A stretch of 25,527 bases of DNA. Source: Bacilli bacterium. Lineage in GTDB: Bacteria; Bacillota_I; Bacilli_A; RFN20; CAG-826. This document shows, piece by piece, positions 5,514 to 14,107 of this stretch (positions are counted from its first letter, which is position 1; the number at the start of each line of letters is the position of its first letter). The notes under the pieces were generated by a model. That model did no database searches. It saw only the letters and a program-made list of their open reading frames with translations, and was not told the DNA's origin. The position numbers were made by a program, and so were the translations under genes. The stretch covers positions 1-25,527 of the forward strand of contig JAFZVO010000083.1 in the NCBI GenBank assembly GCA_017617775.1. The letters run 5' to 3'.

Positions 5514-7496
5514 TTAATTGATGCTTGCCTTCATCTCCAAGACGATGTCGCGAAGTTCCGCGGCTCTTTCAAAGTCGAATTCCTTCGCCGCTTTTCGCAT
5601 CTGCGCTTCAAGCTCTTTAATCTTTTGATTAATCTCATTACGCGTCCCGTGTTTTGAGAGCTTGATAATCTCATCGATCTCGTTGTCGCTATTATGGATT
5701 GGTGGAGTGATCGCTTTGATGATGGTCGTTGGTACAATCCCATTCTCCTCGTTATAGCGATTTTGTATTTCTCTTCTTCGATTAGTTTCGGTAATTGCTT
5801 CTCTCATCGAGTCAGTCATGTTATCCGCATACATGATCACCAAGCCATTCGCATTACGGGCGGCTCTACCAGTGACCTGGACTAATGATCTCGTGCTTCT
5901 TAAGAATCCTTCTTTATCCGCGTCCAAGATACAGACTAAAGAGACTTCTGGGATATCGAGACCTTCTCTTAATAAATTGATACCGACGAGAACTTCATAT
6001 TTACCTTTACGAAGTTGATAGATGATTTCACTTCTCTCTAATGTCTTTGTCTCATGATGAAGATAGACCGCTTTAATGCCTTTTTCTTTCAAATAGTTGG
6101 TGAGGTCTTCCGCCATATTGATGGTTAAAGCAACAATCATCACTCTCTCATTCTTTTCAATTCTAGTTTTAATCTCATACAGGATGTCATCAATCTGACC
6201 TAACGACTTTCTCACTTCAATGCGTGGATCTAATAAACCTGTTGGTCTAATAATTTGCTCTGCTACCTCATGATTGCATCTATTTAATTCATAGTCGCCA
6301 GGAGTTGCAGAGGTGCATATTGTCTGTGGCATCAAGGCTTCAAATTCTTCAAAATTAAGTGGACGATTATCTAAGGCTGATGGAAGTCTAAAACCATATT
6401 CCACGAGAGTTTCTTTGCGACTTCTGTCTCCGTTATACATTCCTCTTAATTGAGGAATGGAAACATGTGATTCATCGATAAATAAGAGGAAATCTCTCGG
6501 GAAATAATCTAATAAACAGAATGGACGTTCTCCCGGTTTTCTTTTATCGATATGGCGGGAGTAATTCTCAATCCCTGGACACATTCCAAATTCCATCATG
6601 CTGTCCAAATCTTGGTTAGTTCGCATCGATAGTCTTTCTTCTTCTAATAGCTTGCCTTCACTTCTAAAATAAGCGAGTCTTTCTTGAAGTTCTTCTCTAA
6701 TGGTTTCACAGGCTGCTTTAATTCTTTCTCTTGTGGAGGCGTGATCATAGGCTGGGAAGATTGGATATGTTTGATACGACTTAAGCACTTCACCTTTTAA
6801 TAGATCATAAGCATAAATCTTCTCCACCTCATCACCGAACGTATCAATTCTAATGACTTGCCCATCTAAAGCATTCGCAGGAGCGACTTCAATCATATCT
6901 CCTCGCGTTCTAAATGAGCCCGGTCTTAAATCGAGGTTATCCCTCTTATACTGCGCATCCACGAGCTTCTTGAGGAACTCACTTCGATTAAGAGTTTCTC
7001 CCACACGAATCTCGAAAACAAGATTTCGGTATTCGTCTGGATCGGTCAAACCATAGATAGAGGCGACAGAGGCAACAATAATCGTGTCTCTTCTCTCTAA
7101 TACGGAGTTGATCGCGCTGGTTCTAAGCATCTCAATCTCTTCGTTCATCACCGCATTCTTGCTGACATAAGTATCGCTTTTTGGAATATAGGCTTCTGGT
7201 TGGTAGAAATCGAAGTTAGAGACGAAATATTCAACCCTGTTATGAGGGAATAGTTCTTTGAATTCGGAATAGAGTTGACTCGCTAATGTTTTATTATGGA
7301 CGAGGACTAAGGCAGGACGTTGCTGTCTAACGATGATGTTCGCCATTGTAAAGGTCTTACCAGTACCGGTCGCACCTAAAAGAACCTGGAGTTTTTTACC
7401 CGCGTTAAGACCATCACATAATGCCTTAATCGCCGTGGGTTGATCACCAGTCGGTTTAAAGTTTGTAACGAGCTGAAATTCGTGCAATTCGGCCAT
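5514..7496 (-). CDS. uvrB: Excinuclease ABC subunit UvrB
   Basis: UvrB is the damage-verifying helicase-like subunit of nucleotide excision repair; it receives damaged DNA from UvrA and recruits UvrC. The 660-residue length is normal. Walker A is GATGTGKT (41-48), the damage-probing beta hairpin is 'YFVSNFDFYQPEAYIP' (90-105), and the DESH Walker B motif is at 341-344. Helicase motif VI lies in 'VQVTGRAARNANG'. The C-terminal UVR domain that contacts UvrC is present near 622-657 ('KEFDFERAAELRDIV'). It follows the YitT gene by 17 nt and is the fourth gene of the secA unit. The ribosome site is weak (AAGGGA about 13 nt upstream), so expression probably depends on the upstream gene. uvrA and uvrC are not in the window. 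Confidence 0.97.
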   Translation of the reverse strand: MAELHEFQLVTNFKPTGDQPTAIKALCDGLNAGKKLQVLLGATGTGKTFTMANIIVRQQRPALVLVHNKTLASQLYSEFKELFPHNRVEYFVSNFDFYQPEAYIPKSDTYVSKNAVMNEEIEMLRTSAINSVLERRDTIIVASVASIYGLTDPDEYRNLVFEIRVGETLNRSEFLKKLVDAQYKRDNLDLRPGSFRTRGDMIEVAPANALDGQVIRIDTFGDEVEKIYAYDLLKGEVLKSYQTYPIFPAYDHASTRERIKAACETIREELQERLAYFRSEGKLLEEERLSMRTNQDLDSMMEFGMCPGIENYSRHIDKRKPGERPFCLLDYFPRDFLLFIDESHVSIPQLRGMYNGDRSRKETLVEYGFRLPSALDNRPLNFEEFEALMPQTICTSATPGDYELNRCNHEVAEQIIRPTGLLDPRIEVRKSLGQIDDILYEIKTRIEKNERVMIVALTINMAEDLTNYLKEKGIKAVYLHHETKTLERSEIIYQLRKGKYEVLVGINLLREGLDIPEVSLVCILDADKEGFLRSTRSLVQVTGRAARNANGLVIMYADNMTDSMREAITETNRRREIQNRYNEENGIVPTTIIKAITPPIHNSDNEIDEIIKLSKHGTRNEINQKIKELEAQMRKAAKEFDFERAAELRDIVLEMKASIN

Positions 7497-7513
7497 TTTC
7501 TATAGCAAATCCC

Positions 7514-8455
7514 TTATTTTTCTTTTTTTCTCTTGTTGATGTGGGAATAAAATCCTTCCCCATAAACAGCGTTGGTTTGGGTATATGTAACGAAAGCTTT
7601 TGGATCAGTCTTCGCGAGGAACTTTTTAAAAGCGTCAAAATGTCTTCTATCGAACACGACACGGAGGATAATTCTCTCTTCTCCTTTATATCCGCCTTGC
7701 GCTTTGATGATGGTCGCGCCTCTCATCATTTCGTCTTGGGCGAAACGAGAAATCTCTTCCCACTTATCGGAGATGACATCCGCTTGAATGCTCGCGGTTT
7801 GATTGACATAGAAATATTCAATCATCAAGGCGGTCACAAATGCGGAGATAACACCACATAAGGAGTTGACTAGATTACCCTGGATCAAGATGATGGACAT
7901 TAAGATGATGACCGCGTCTAAACCAAAGGAGACGATTGATTCTTTAATTCGCGTTTTTTCAGAAACGATTACAATGATGATATCCACACCACCTGTAGAG
8001 CCTCCACCGAGGAATGTTAAAGCCACACCACTACCGACAAAGACGCCACCGAAAATACCACAGAGGATGATGTAACCAACAGAGCCATCACCCGCGACCA
8101 AAATGGATAAATCCTGGAAGTAACCTATTCTTAAAAACAAGGCGAGGAAAGCTGGATAAGCCGCTGTAGAGACAAGGGTCTTAATCGCAAAATCTTTACC
8201 GATGAAAAATAGACCAATAAAGAATAACACCACAGAAGCACCCGCGACCATGATATCGATATATTGATCTGTCCCACCGATGAAGTGTTGAACGATGATC
8301 GCGATACCGCTTAATCCGCCAGCAACAATCTCTAATTTTGTTAAGAAAACTGCTGTGCCAAAGGCGAGCAAAGCTGAACCTAAAACAACGAATAAAACAC
8401 GAACTGCTTTACTCCAAAACTCTTTAGAGTTTATCAACTGTTTAACATTAGCCAT
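7514..8455 (-). CDS. YitT-family membrane protein with DUF2179 domain
   Basis: The 313-residue protein has about five hydrophobic segments within its first 210 residues, including a Gly-rich stretch '[20 protein letters not shown]'. A soluble C-terminal DUF2179 domain follows (about 220-305, with '[20 protein letters not shown]' and '[19 protein letters not shown]'). This is the standard architecture of the YitT family (YitT, YpjC and relatives in Bacillus). Its function is unknown; transport and nucleotide sensing have been suggested for the family. I chose the ATG at 8455 over one 14 codons upstream because AGGAGG lies 9 nt before it and it overlaps the prfB stop by 8 nt (ATGGCTAA), indicating translational coupling. 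Confidence 0.88.
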   Translation of the reverse strand: MANVKQLINSKEFWSKAVRVLFVVLGSALLAFGTAVFLTKLEIVAGGLSGIAIIVQHFIGGTDQYIDIMVAGASVVLFFIGLFFIGKDFAIKTLVSTAAYPAFLALFLRIGYFQDLSILVAGDGSVGYIILCGIFGGVFVGSGVALTFLGGGSTGGVDIIIVIVSEKTRIKESIVSFGLDAVIILMSIILIQGNLVNSLCGVISAFVTALMIEYFYVNQTASIQADVISDKWEEISRFAQDEMMRGATIIKAQGGYKGEERIILRVVFDRRHFDAFKKFLAKTDPKAFVTYTQTNAVYGEGFYSHINKRKKEK

Positions 8456-9552
8456 TATTCTTTGCCTCCTCTTGTAGATATGCATAGATGAATCCATCGA
8501 TATCTCCGTTCATCACTCCGTTAACATCGACCACTTCATATTTAGTTCTATTATCTTTTACGAGTGTATATGGACAGAAGACATACGATCTGATTTGACT
8601 GCCCCATTCAATATCTTTTTTCTCACCGACAATGGAATTGAGTTTATTCTGTCTCGCTTCAACTTCCATGAGATATAAACGGCTCTTAAGCATCGACATT
8701 GCGGTCTCTTTGTTGAGGAGTTGACTTCTTTCGATCTGACAGGAAACAACAATACCAGTGGGTAAATGAGTAATGCGAACTGCGGTCTCAACTTTATTGA
8801 CGTTTTGACCACCCGCGCCACCACTGCGATAGGTATCCACTTTTAACTCTGATTCTGGGATTTGAATATCGATATTTTCATCCTTGAATTCTGGGATGAC
8901 GTTCACAGAAGCAAAAGAAGTGTGTCTTCTCTTATTCGCATCAAAAGGAGAGATTCTCACCAAACGATGAACACCTTTTTCTCCCTTTAACAAACCATAA
9001 GCGTGTTTGCCGCTGATCTTGATAGTGACGGATTTAATACCCGCTTCTTCACCAGCTTCATAGGAGATGGTCTGCATTTTGAAGCGATGGCTTTCCGCAT
9101 ATAGAACATACATGCGGTGGAGCATATCCGCCCAATCCTGCGCTTCTGTACCACCTGCGCCTGGATGAATTTCTAAGATCGCATTGAGGTTATCAAATTC
9201 ACCAGAAAAGAGTCTGCTGACTTCAAATTCTTTAGTTTTCTCGTCGAGTTCGTTTAACGATGTCTCAACATCTTCTAAAATCGATTCATCACCAAGAGAT
9301 AAGAGTTCGTTTAAATCGTTATAATTGGTTTGTAATTCGTTAAAAATATCGTAGTTTTGCCTGGAATTATTGAGTTTTTCAATGATTTCTAAAGCAGTTT
9401 TACGGTCATTCCAAAAGGATTCGCTTTCGCTTTGGGCTGTTAGTTCTTTGATATCTTTTTCAAGTTGAGCGAGGTCAAAGAGAAGACCCGAGTTGGCGGA
9501 TTCTCTCGCCAACAGCACCAAGTTCTTGTTTAAGAGTAACGAGGTCTTTCAT
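8448..9552 (-). CDS. prfB: Peptide chain release factor 2 (programmed +1 frameshift)
   Basis: RF2 releases proteins at UGA and UAA. The gene is in two frames. A 25-codon leader starts at the ATG at 9552 and ends CTT-TGA; a +1 slip at 9477 continues in the frame that ends at 8448, giving 367 residues, normal for RF2. In the joined protein the stop-recognition tripeptide SPF is at about 201-203 and the peptidyl-hydrolysis motif GGQ at about 247-249. The leader '[20 protein letters not shown]' resembles other RF2 N-termini, which rules out starting at the internal ATG near 9521. The ATG shares its A with the secA stop (TAATG), so the two are coupled. PrmC, which methylates the GGQ glutamine, is encoded at 15119-15943. 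Confidence 0.95.
9474..9480 (-). promoter_or_regulatory. RF2 autoregulatory frameshift site CTTTGAC
   Basis: On the minus strand codon 25 CTT is followed by TGA and then C, the universal slippery site of prfB. When RF2 is scarce, UGA is read slowly and the ribosome slips +1 to make more RF2. The usual AGGGGG stimulator three bases upstream is missing; only GGG remains, and it lies six bases upstream of CTT. Confidence 0.93.
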
Positions 9553-11957
9553 TATTTGTCTTCTTCTTTCTTTTCAGCTGCTGGTTCTTCAGCTGGTTTA
9601 TCTTCTTTAGGGGCGGAGAGTTCAGCTTCTGGTCTTCTTTCCACCTTGATATTCACGAGGTTTAAAACAGAATCGACAGAGGCGATTTCTAAACATTCTC
9701 TAAACATGCGGTAACCTTCGTTAACGTAGTCTTGAAGAGGGTTGACGTTTGCGTAACTTCTGAGGTGAATGCCTTCACGGAGTCTTGCCATCGCGTCGAT
9801 GTGTTTAGTCCAGTTGCTATCGATGCAGTGGAGGATGACATTACGTTGCACTTCATCGACCGCTCCTTCTGGCCATGATTTCTGTCTTTCTAAATAATAG
9901 TCATAGATGACATCTCCGAGGTCTGGTCCACAGTCTTCGACTGGAGATTCATTATATAAGTTTTTATTGAGAGAACCATTTGGTAAGAATCTTGGTTCCA
10001 CTTCTTTGATGAGCATATCGCCGTTGATGAGTTGATCAGTGCTTCCAATCGGAACTGCTTTATTTGCTAAGAAGTTACCTGTGGTAGAGAAAACTTCATC
10101 AACGATATCGTCAATTGCTAAACCATCGATGATACGATCACGTTTGTCATAGACAATCTGTCTTTGTTTCGCTAAAACATCGTCATAATCAAGGAGTGAT
10201 TTACGGGTATCGAAGTTTGTACCTTCAATTCTCTTTTGCGCGCTGGTGATAACATTAGTAATCATCTTCGCTTCAAGAGCTTCATCACCATAGTTCTTCT
10301 CGATGAAGTTTCTGATGTTATCAGCGGCGAATCTCACGAGAAGAGTATCGTCGAAAGAAACATAGAAACGAGAGAAGCCAGGATCACCTTGACGACCACT
10401 ACGACCACGTAATTGGTTATCAATACGTCTTGATTCATGTCTTTCAGTACCGAAGACACAGAGACCACCAAGGGCTCTCACTTCATCATCGATTTTAATA
10501 TCGGTACCACGACCAGCCATGTTGGTCGCGAGTGTGATTGCGCCTTTACGACCTGCGAGAGCGATAATCTCCGCTTCACGCGCGTGGTTCTTCGCGTTCA
10601 ACATTTCGTGTGGAAGACCTTCCGCTGTTAATAGAGCAGAGATTTCTTCAGAAGATTCAACTGAGACTGTACCAATTAAGATTGGTTGGCCCTTCTCATG
10701 TCTCTCTTTCACCTCTTTAATCAACGCGGCGAGTTTTGGTCCTTTATGCGCGTAAACATAATCTAACGCGTCAATTCTTTGAATTGGTCTATTGGTTGGA
10801 ATACAGACAACACGCATGTTGTAGATTTTTCTAAATTCTTCTTCTTCAGTTTTCGCTGTACCAGTCATACCGGCCATCTTTGTATAGAGACGGAAGAAGT
10901 TTTGGTAAGTGATCGTCGCGAGAGTGACTGTCTCTTGTTTGATTTGAACATTCTCTTTCGCTTGAACGGCTTGATGGAGACCGTCAGACCATTCTCTGCC
11001 CGGGAGAACACGACCAGTGAATTGATCAATGATTTGGACTTGGCCTTCTTTATCGACTAAATAGTCGACGTCTCTCGCCATAATGTAGTTCGCCTTTAAG
11101 GCGTTATGAATACGGTGAACTAAGTCCGCATATTCTGGATCGTATAAGTTCTTAATGCCGAACATCCTATCGGCTTTTTTGTTACCATCGTCTGTTAGGT
11201 TGACTGTTTTCTCTTTCACATCAACGACGTAGTCGACATCTTTTCTTAATGTCTTCACGAATCGATCCGCGACTGTGTATTGAGAGGCTGTAGCTTTCGC
11301 CCCACCAGAGATGATTAATGGAGTACGGGATTCATCGATTAAAATGGAGTCAGCTTCGTCAACGATACAGAAGTTGAGTCCTCTTAAAACTCTCGCTTTG
11401 CGAGAAGTTGCCATATTATCTCTTAAGTAGTCGAAACCTAATTCAGAGTTTGTGGTATATGTGATGTCACATAAATACGCTTCTTTCTTTTCAGAAGCGG
11501 TCTTTTCTCTCATGTTAACACCGACAGTTAAACCTAAGAAACGATAAACTTGGCCCATCCATTCCGCGTCACGAGTGGATAAGTATTCGTTGACTGTGAC
11601 GACGTGAACACCTTTACCCGCTAAAGCATTGAGGTAAACAGCCATTGTACAGGTTAAAGTTTTACCTTCACCAGTCTTCATCTCCGCGACATCACCATCG
11701 TTGAGGACTAAAGAACCAATAATCTGCACTTTATATGGATGTTCGTTTAAAGTTCTTCTCGCGGCTTCACGCGCAACAGCGAACGCTTCGACTTTGATGT
11801 CTTCTAATGTTTCGCCTTTTGCGAGTCTATCTTTAAAGTAAGGTGTCTTCGCTCTTAATTCATCATCGGATAACGCTCTCATCTCGTTCTCGAGAGCCAT
11901 CACTTTATCCGCTACTCTTTCATATTTTCTAATTGCTCTGTTATCAAAGAATCCCAT
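9552..11957 (-). CDS. secA: Preprotein translocase ATPase SecA
   Basis: SecA is the ATP-driven motor that pushes unfolded proteins through SecYEG. Walker A 'MKTGEGKT' is at 93-100, and the DEAD Walker B is at 200-203 within 'VDEADSILIDESRTPLI'. The second motor domain carries 'GRSGRQGDPGFSRFYVS'. The protein is 801 residues. It ends in a charged Glu/Lys/Ala/Pro tail and lacks the C-terminal zinc-binding SEC-C motif (CxCxSGKKYKxCxC) found in E. coli and B. subtilis SecA. A proper Shine-Dalgarno sequence (AAAGGAA) lies before the ATG. prfB follows with a one-base overlap, the same order as in Bacillus. SecG at 5215-5445 is its translocon partner. Confidence 0.98.
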   Translation of the reverse strand: MGFFDNRAIRKYERVADKVMALENEMRALSDDELRAKTPYFKDRLAKGETLEDIKVEAFAVAREAARRTLNEHPYKVQIIGSLVLNDGDVAEMKTGEGKTLTCTMAVYLNALAGKGVHVVTVNEYLSTRDAEWMGQVYRFLGLTVGVNMREKTASEKKEAYLCDITYTTNSELGFDYLRDNMATSRKARVLRGLNFCIVDEADSILIDESRTPLIISGGAKATASQYTVADRFVKTLRKDVDYVVDVKEKTVNLTDDGNKKADRMFGIKNLYDPEYADLVHRIHNALKANYIMARDVDYLVDKEGQVQIIDQFTGRVLPGREWSDGLHQAVQAKENVQIKQETVTLATITYQNFFRLYTKMAGMTGTAKTEEEEFRKIYNMRVVCIPTNRPIQRIDALDYVYAHKGPKLAALIKEVKERHEKGQPILIGTVSVESSEEISALLTAEGLPHEMLNAKNHAREAEIIALAGRKGAITLATNMAGRGTDIKIDDEVRALGGLCVFGTERHESRRIDNQLRGRSGRQGDPGFSRFYVSFDDTLLVRFAADNIRNFIEKNYGDEALEAKMITNVITSAQKRIEGTNFDTRKSLLDYDDVLAKQRQIVYDKRDRIIDGLAIDDIVDEVFSTTGNFLANKAVPIGSTDQLINGDMLIKEVEPRFLPNGSLNKNLYNESPVEDCGPDLGDVIYDYYLERQKSWPEGAVDEVQRNVILHCIDSNWTKHIDAMARLREGIHLRSYANVNPLQDYVNEGYRMFRECLEIASVDSVLNLVNIKVERRPEAELSAPKEDKPAEEPAAEKKEEDK

Positions 11958-11982
11958 AAATTAATTCCTTTCGTATCTAACT

Positions 11983-12014
11983 AGCACCGAATGTGCTGCC
12001 ATATCAATATACCA
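11983..12014 (-). promoter_or_regulatory. secA promoter and leader hairpin
   Basis: On the minus strand an extended -10, TGG-TATATT (plus 12006-12014), lies about 49 nt upstream of the secA ATG. The leader contains a small hairpin AGCAC-ATTCG-GTGCT (plus 11983-11997) that ends 25 nt before the ATG. There is no clear -35. secA may also be reached by read-through from comFC, 68 nt upstream, as no terminator separates them. Confidence 0.5.
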
Positions 12015-12025
12015 TAAGTGTTTTA

Positions 12026-12724
12026 TTATAGTCTAATGCTTTTAGCATGATTTCTAATATGTTGCTTATCGTCTCTGGTTTTGGCGATCACCAGAACTTT
12101 AATATCTTTGGGTTGACCTTGCTTGATCAACTTAAGGCAAGCCTCGATTGTCGAGCCTGTCGTGTGGATGTCATCAACCAATAATATCTTCTTGTTTCTC
12201 ACCATTTCTATATTAGACATTTTTAAGTATTTACCTATTTCAGTTCTTTGGTTTTTTCTCAATGATGATTGCTTGATATTTTCCGTTTTATCAATCAATC
12301 TTTCAATCGGATTATTGAGGTGGGCGAATATCTCAATCACATGGTTGAATTCTCTTTTTAAGTCCTCTGTTTTATAAGAGGGGATTGGTATCACCATATA
12401 TCCTTTATATAATAGAGATAGCTCTCTTTTAATCTGGTAGAGAAATACATCGGATAAAGCGATATCGTAGCAACCTTTGAATTGATAGATTAACGATTTC
12501 ATCGTCTCATCATATTCATAAATTGATAAACACTTTATTCCTCCATGATTAAAAGATATGAACCTTGGCTTAAATTTCTTCAAACAATTATCGCATAGGC
12601 AATAATCATCGTGTAACAATGAATAAAATGTAAAAGAATTAAAGGTTTTTAGACATATTTTGCAGACTTTTGTTGGCTCTTTCAATTTCTCGAATTGCGT
12701 TTTCAATCTCGTCAGTATTTTCAT
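12026..12724 (-). CDS. comFC: ComF-family phosphoribosyltransferase-like protein (ComFC)
   Basis: The 232-residue protein has an N-terminal zinc ribbon (C21, C24, then C44 and C47, with an extra C42). A phosphoribosyltransferase fold follows, with 'QSSLRKNQR' (152-160) and the PRPP-binding signature VDDIHTTGST (183-192). This is the standard ComFC layout. ComFC works with the helicase ComFA in bringing single-stranded DNA into competent cells. It overlaps comFA by 86 nt (12639-12724) in a different frame. The ATG at 12724 is needed to keep the zinc ribbon, because the next in-frame Met is at residue 75. GGAGGT lies 15 nt upstream, a rather long spacing. Sampled rows of this gene are AT-rich (22-38% G+C). 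Confidence 0.9.
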   Translation of the reverse strand: MKILTRLKTQFEKLKEPTKVCKICLKTFNSFTFYSLLHDDYCLCDNCLKKFKPRFISFNHGGIKCLSIYEYDETMKSLIYQFKGCYDIALSDVFLYQIKRELSLLYKGYMVIPIPSYKTEDLKREFNHVIEIFAHLNNPIERLIDKTENIKQSSLRKNQRTEIGKYLKMSNIEMVRNKKILLVDDIHTTGSTIEACLKLIKQGQPKDIKVLVIAKTRDDKQHIRNHAKSIRL

Positions 12725-13820
12725 TTGCTAAAAATATTACCTCCCCATCTGGATGCTCTTTCTTTCTCCCCACTCGTCCAGCGATTTGAATTAACGCGTG
12801 TGAGTTGTATAGTGTGTGATCCGCTTTAAAAATGATGACTTGTAGATCCGGGAACGTCACACCTCTTTCTAATATTGCGGTGGTCACGATATACCGGTAT
12901 TTACCCTTCTTGAAATCAGCGATTTTCTCCTGGCGATCTTCCACTTTTGAATGGAGGCATATCCCTCCTTTAAACATCCATCTCAATATAGTGAATAACG
13001 ACTCACACATATCGATTGTAGGTGCGAATATAAATACAGGTTTTGTCTTTTTTAAGTATTTTCGTAAAATATCGATTAAATCTAAGTAGATAAATATGCC
13101 TTTACTCACCACTAGTTTAGGCACTGGCAAAGGATGCATATGGTATCTGGAGAACAGTTCTTCAACTTCTCCCCCATGTTTTTTATGGAATGATAAAGCA
13201 TTCTCTGTTGGAGTCGCGGACATCATGATGTAATTTCGTCTAATCGCTCTTTGGAAGAACGCTTGTAATACTTGGTTACCATTAAATGGAAAAGCATCTA
13301 TCTCATCCACGATCAATAAATCAAAGTATTTATCATACCGGTATAGTTGATGGGTTGTGAGGATAACAAGATCCCCTTTTGTTTCTTCAGTATGCCCTCC
13401 ATAAACAGATATTACTTTGTTCTTCTTAAAGATATCTTTGAACCTTGAATATAGCTCAACCACCACATCTCTTCTCGGGATGGCAAAACCCACTGTTTCG
13501 CCGCATTCAATAGCGTATCTAATAACATTCAACGTAATCTCTGTCTTTCCCGATCCACATACCGCGTGCACTAAAGTGTTTTTTCCTCTCTTATAATTAT
13601 CAACAAGTTTCTCAGATAGCCTCTTCTGGTCTTCTGTTAAATCATAATCAAGCTTGTAATAAGCACTTTTTGGATAAGCGATATCACCTTTTTCTTCTCC
13701 CCCAATAAAAGTAATACATTTTCGGCAATATAAAGCTCCTCCTCGCATTCCTAAATAACGAAGATTACTATTTCCACATATTGGGCATTTATAATTATCT
13801 GTTTGCATTATCTGTTTCAT
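12639..13820 (-). CDS. comFA: DNA uptake helicase ComFA
   Basis: ComFA is the membrane-associated ATPase that helps pull transforming DNA into the cell. The 393-residue protein has a zinc finger (C12, C15, C32, C35), then Walker A in 'VCGSGKTE' (87-94), DEID box (172-175), SATP motif III (201-204) and a helicase C domain with 'IAGRVGRKK'. Domain order and length fit ComFA. There is a second in-frame ATG at codon 5; neither has a clear Shine-Dalgarno sequence. ComFC follows with an 86-nt overlap. The presence of both suggests natural transformation capacity now or in the recent past, but no other competence gene is in the window. Its 5' leader lies in the structured gap at 13821-14036. Confidence 0.92.
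   Translation of the reverse strand: MKQIMQTDNYKCPICGNSNLRYLGMRGGALYCRKCITFIGGEEKGDIAYPKSAYYKLDYDLTEDQKRLSEKLVDNYKRGKNTLVHAVCGSGKTEITLNVIRYAIECGETVGFAIPRRDVVVELYSRFKDIFKKNKVISVYGGHTEETKGDLVILTTHQLYRYDKYFDLLIVDEIDAFPFNGNQVLQAFFQRAIRRNYIMMSATPTENALSFHKKHGGEVEELFSRYHMHPLPVPKLVVSKGIFIYLDLIDILRKYLKKTKPVFIFAPTIDMCESLFTILRWMFKGGICLHSKVEDRQEKIADFKKGKYRYIVTTAILERGVTFPDLQVIIFKADHTLYNSHALIQIAGRVGRKKEHPDGEVIFLANENTDEIENAIREIERANKSLQNMSKNL
13790..13795 (+). promoter_or_regulatory. Possible plus-strand -10 box inside the comFA 5' end
   Basis: TATAAT occurs on the plus strand 23 nt inside the comFA coding region. Transcription from it would begin near 13802 and run antisense across the comFA start codon towards the T-run at 13885-13891. 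No good -35 is seen, so this is only a candidate. Confidence 0.25.
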
Positions 13821-14036
13821 TTTGGTTTAATAATTTCGTAGGCGATGAGACTGCTGGCCCATTAAGTTGTGGCACCTTCGTCTATTTTTTTATATCTTCC
13901 TTTCTATTATTGTTTGTTATAATGCTTAATTCGCTCGGAGCTGCCTAATTGCTGGCTCATGAATCTCATCTTTTTATTTCCAACACGAAATGACCTCGTG
14001 TTTCACCATGAGGCTCTTGCTAATAAAAACCAGAGT
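13821..14036. other. Structured non-coding gap between rpiB terminators and comFA
   Basis: No convincing gene is present in these 216 bases. Seen directly: a 14-bp imperfect direct repeat TGCTGGCYCATNAA (13852-13865 and 13950-13963, 12 of 14 identical); a hairpin AACACGA/TCGTGTT (13982-14002); CTCATG (13956-13961) complementary to CATGAG (14007-14012); GATGAGA (13844-13850) complementary to TCTCATC (13964-13970); and a plus-strand extended -10 TGT-TATAAT (13915-13923). On the minus strand, the comFA leader, two very short frames of 11 and 20 codons occur; neither has a strong ribosome site. I could not match it to any riboswitch, 6S, SRP or T-box consensus I know. Confidence 0.5.
13839..13891 (+). 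terminator. Possible plus-strand terminator upstream of comFA
   Basis: TAGGCGA (13839-13845) pairs with TCGTCTA (13878-13884), and seven T follow (13885-13891). One pair is G-U on the plus strand and would be A-C on the minus strand, so the fold favours a plus-strand RNA. An inner 4-bp stem (TGCT/GGCA) may extend it. The loop is large, so the call is tentative. Confidence 0.35.
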
Positions 14037-14068
14037 AATAAAAATCCCCCATACTTATATATAGGGGA
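14037..14068 (-). terminator. Terminator of the prfA-prmC-tsaC-rpiB operon
   Basis: On the minus strand a 9-bp stem with one G-U pair (plus 14045-14053 and 14060-14068, CCCC/GGGG core) and a 6-nt loop is followed by TTTTTATT. It lies about 28 nt after the rpiB stop. Confidence 0.88.
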
Positions 14069-14071
14069 AAA

Positions 14072-14107
14072 ATCGAAAATTTTTACGCGGAAATTTTATT
14101 TTTCGAT
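14072..14107 (-). terminator. First of two tandem terminators, overlapping the rpiB 3' end
   Basis: ATCGAAAA and TTTTCGAT (plus 14072-14079 and 14100-14107) form an 8-bp stem followed on the minus strand by five T. It includes the last codons of rpiB. The stem is AT-rich and the loop holds further A/T pairing, so it is weaker than the GC-core stem just after it. Confidence 0.5.

Noticed and set aside
8456..8497. YitT start 14 codons upstream, inside prfB
   Set aside because: It has no ribosome site, whereas the ATG at 8455 has AGGAGG at good spacing and overlaps the prfB stop in the usual coupled manner.
9477..9521. prfB starting at the internal ATG at 9521
   Set aside because: It has no ribosome site and a non-conserved N-terminus; the 25-codon leader plus CTTTGAC frameshift explains the gene fully.
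13861..13891. T-box-like string GTGGCACC followed by a T-run on the plus strand
   Set aside because: No Stem I or specifier loop can be placed upstream and no aminoacyl-tRNA or amino-acid gene follows on that strand.
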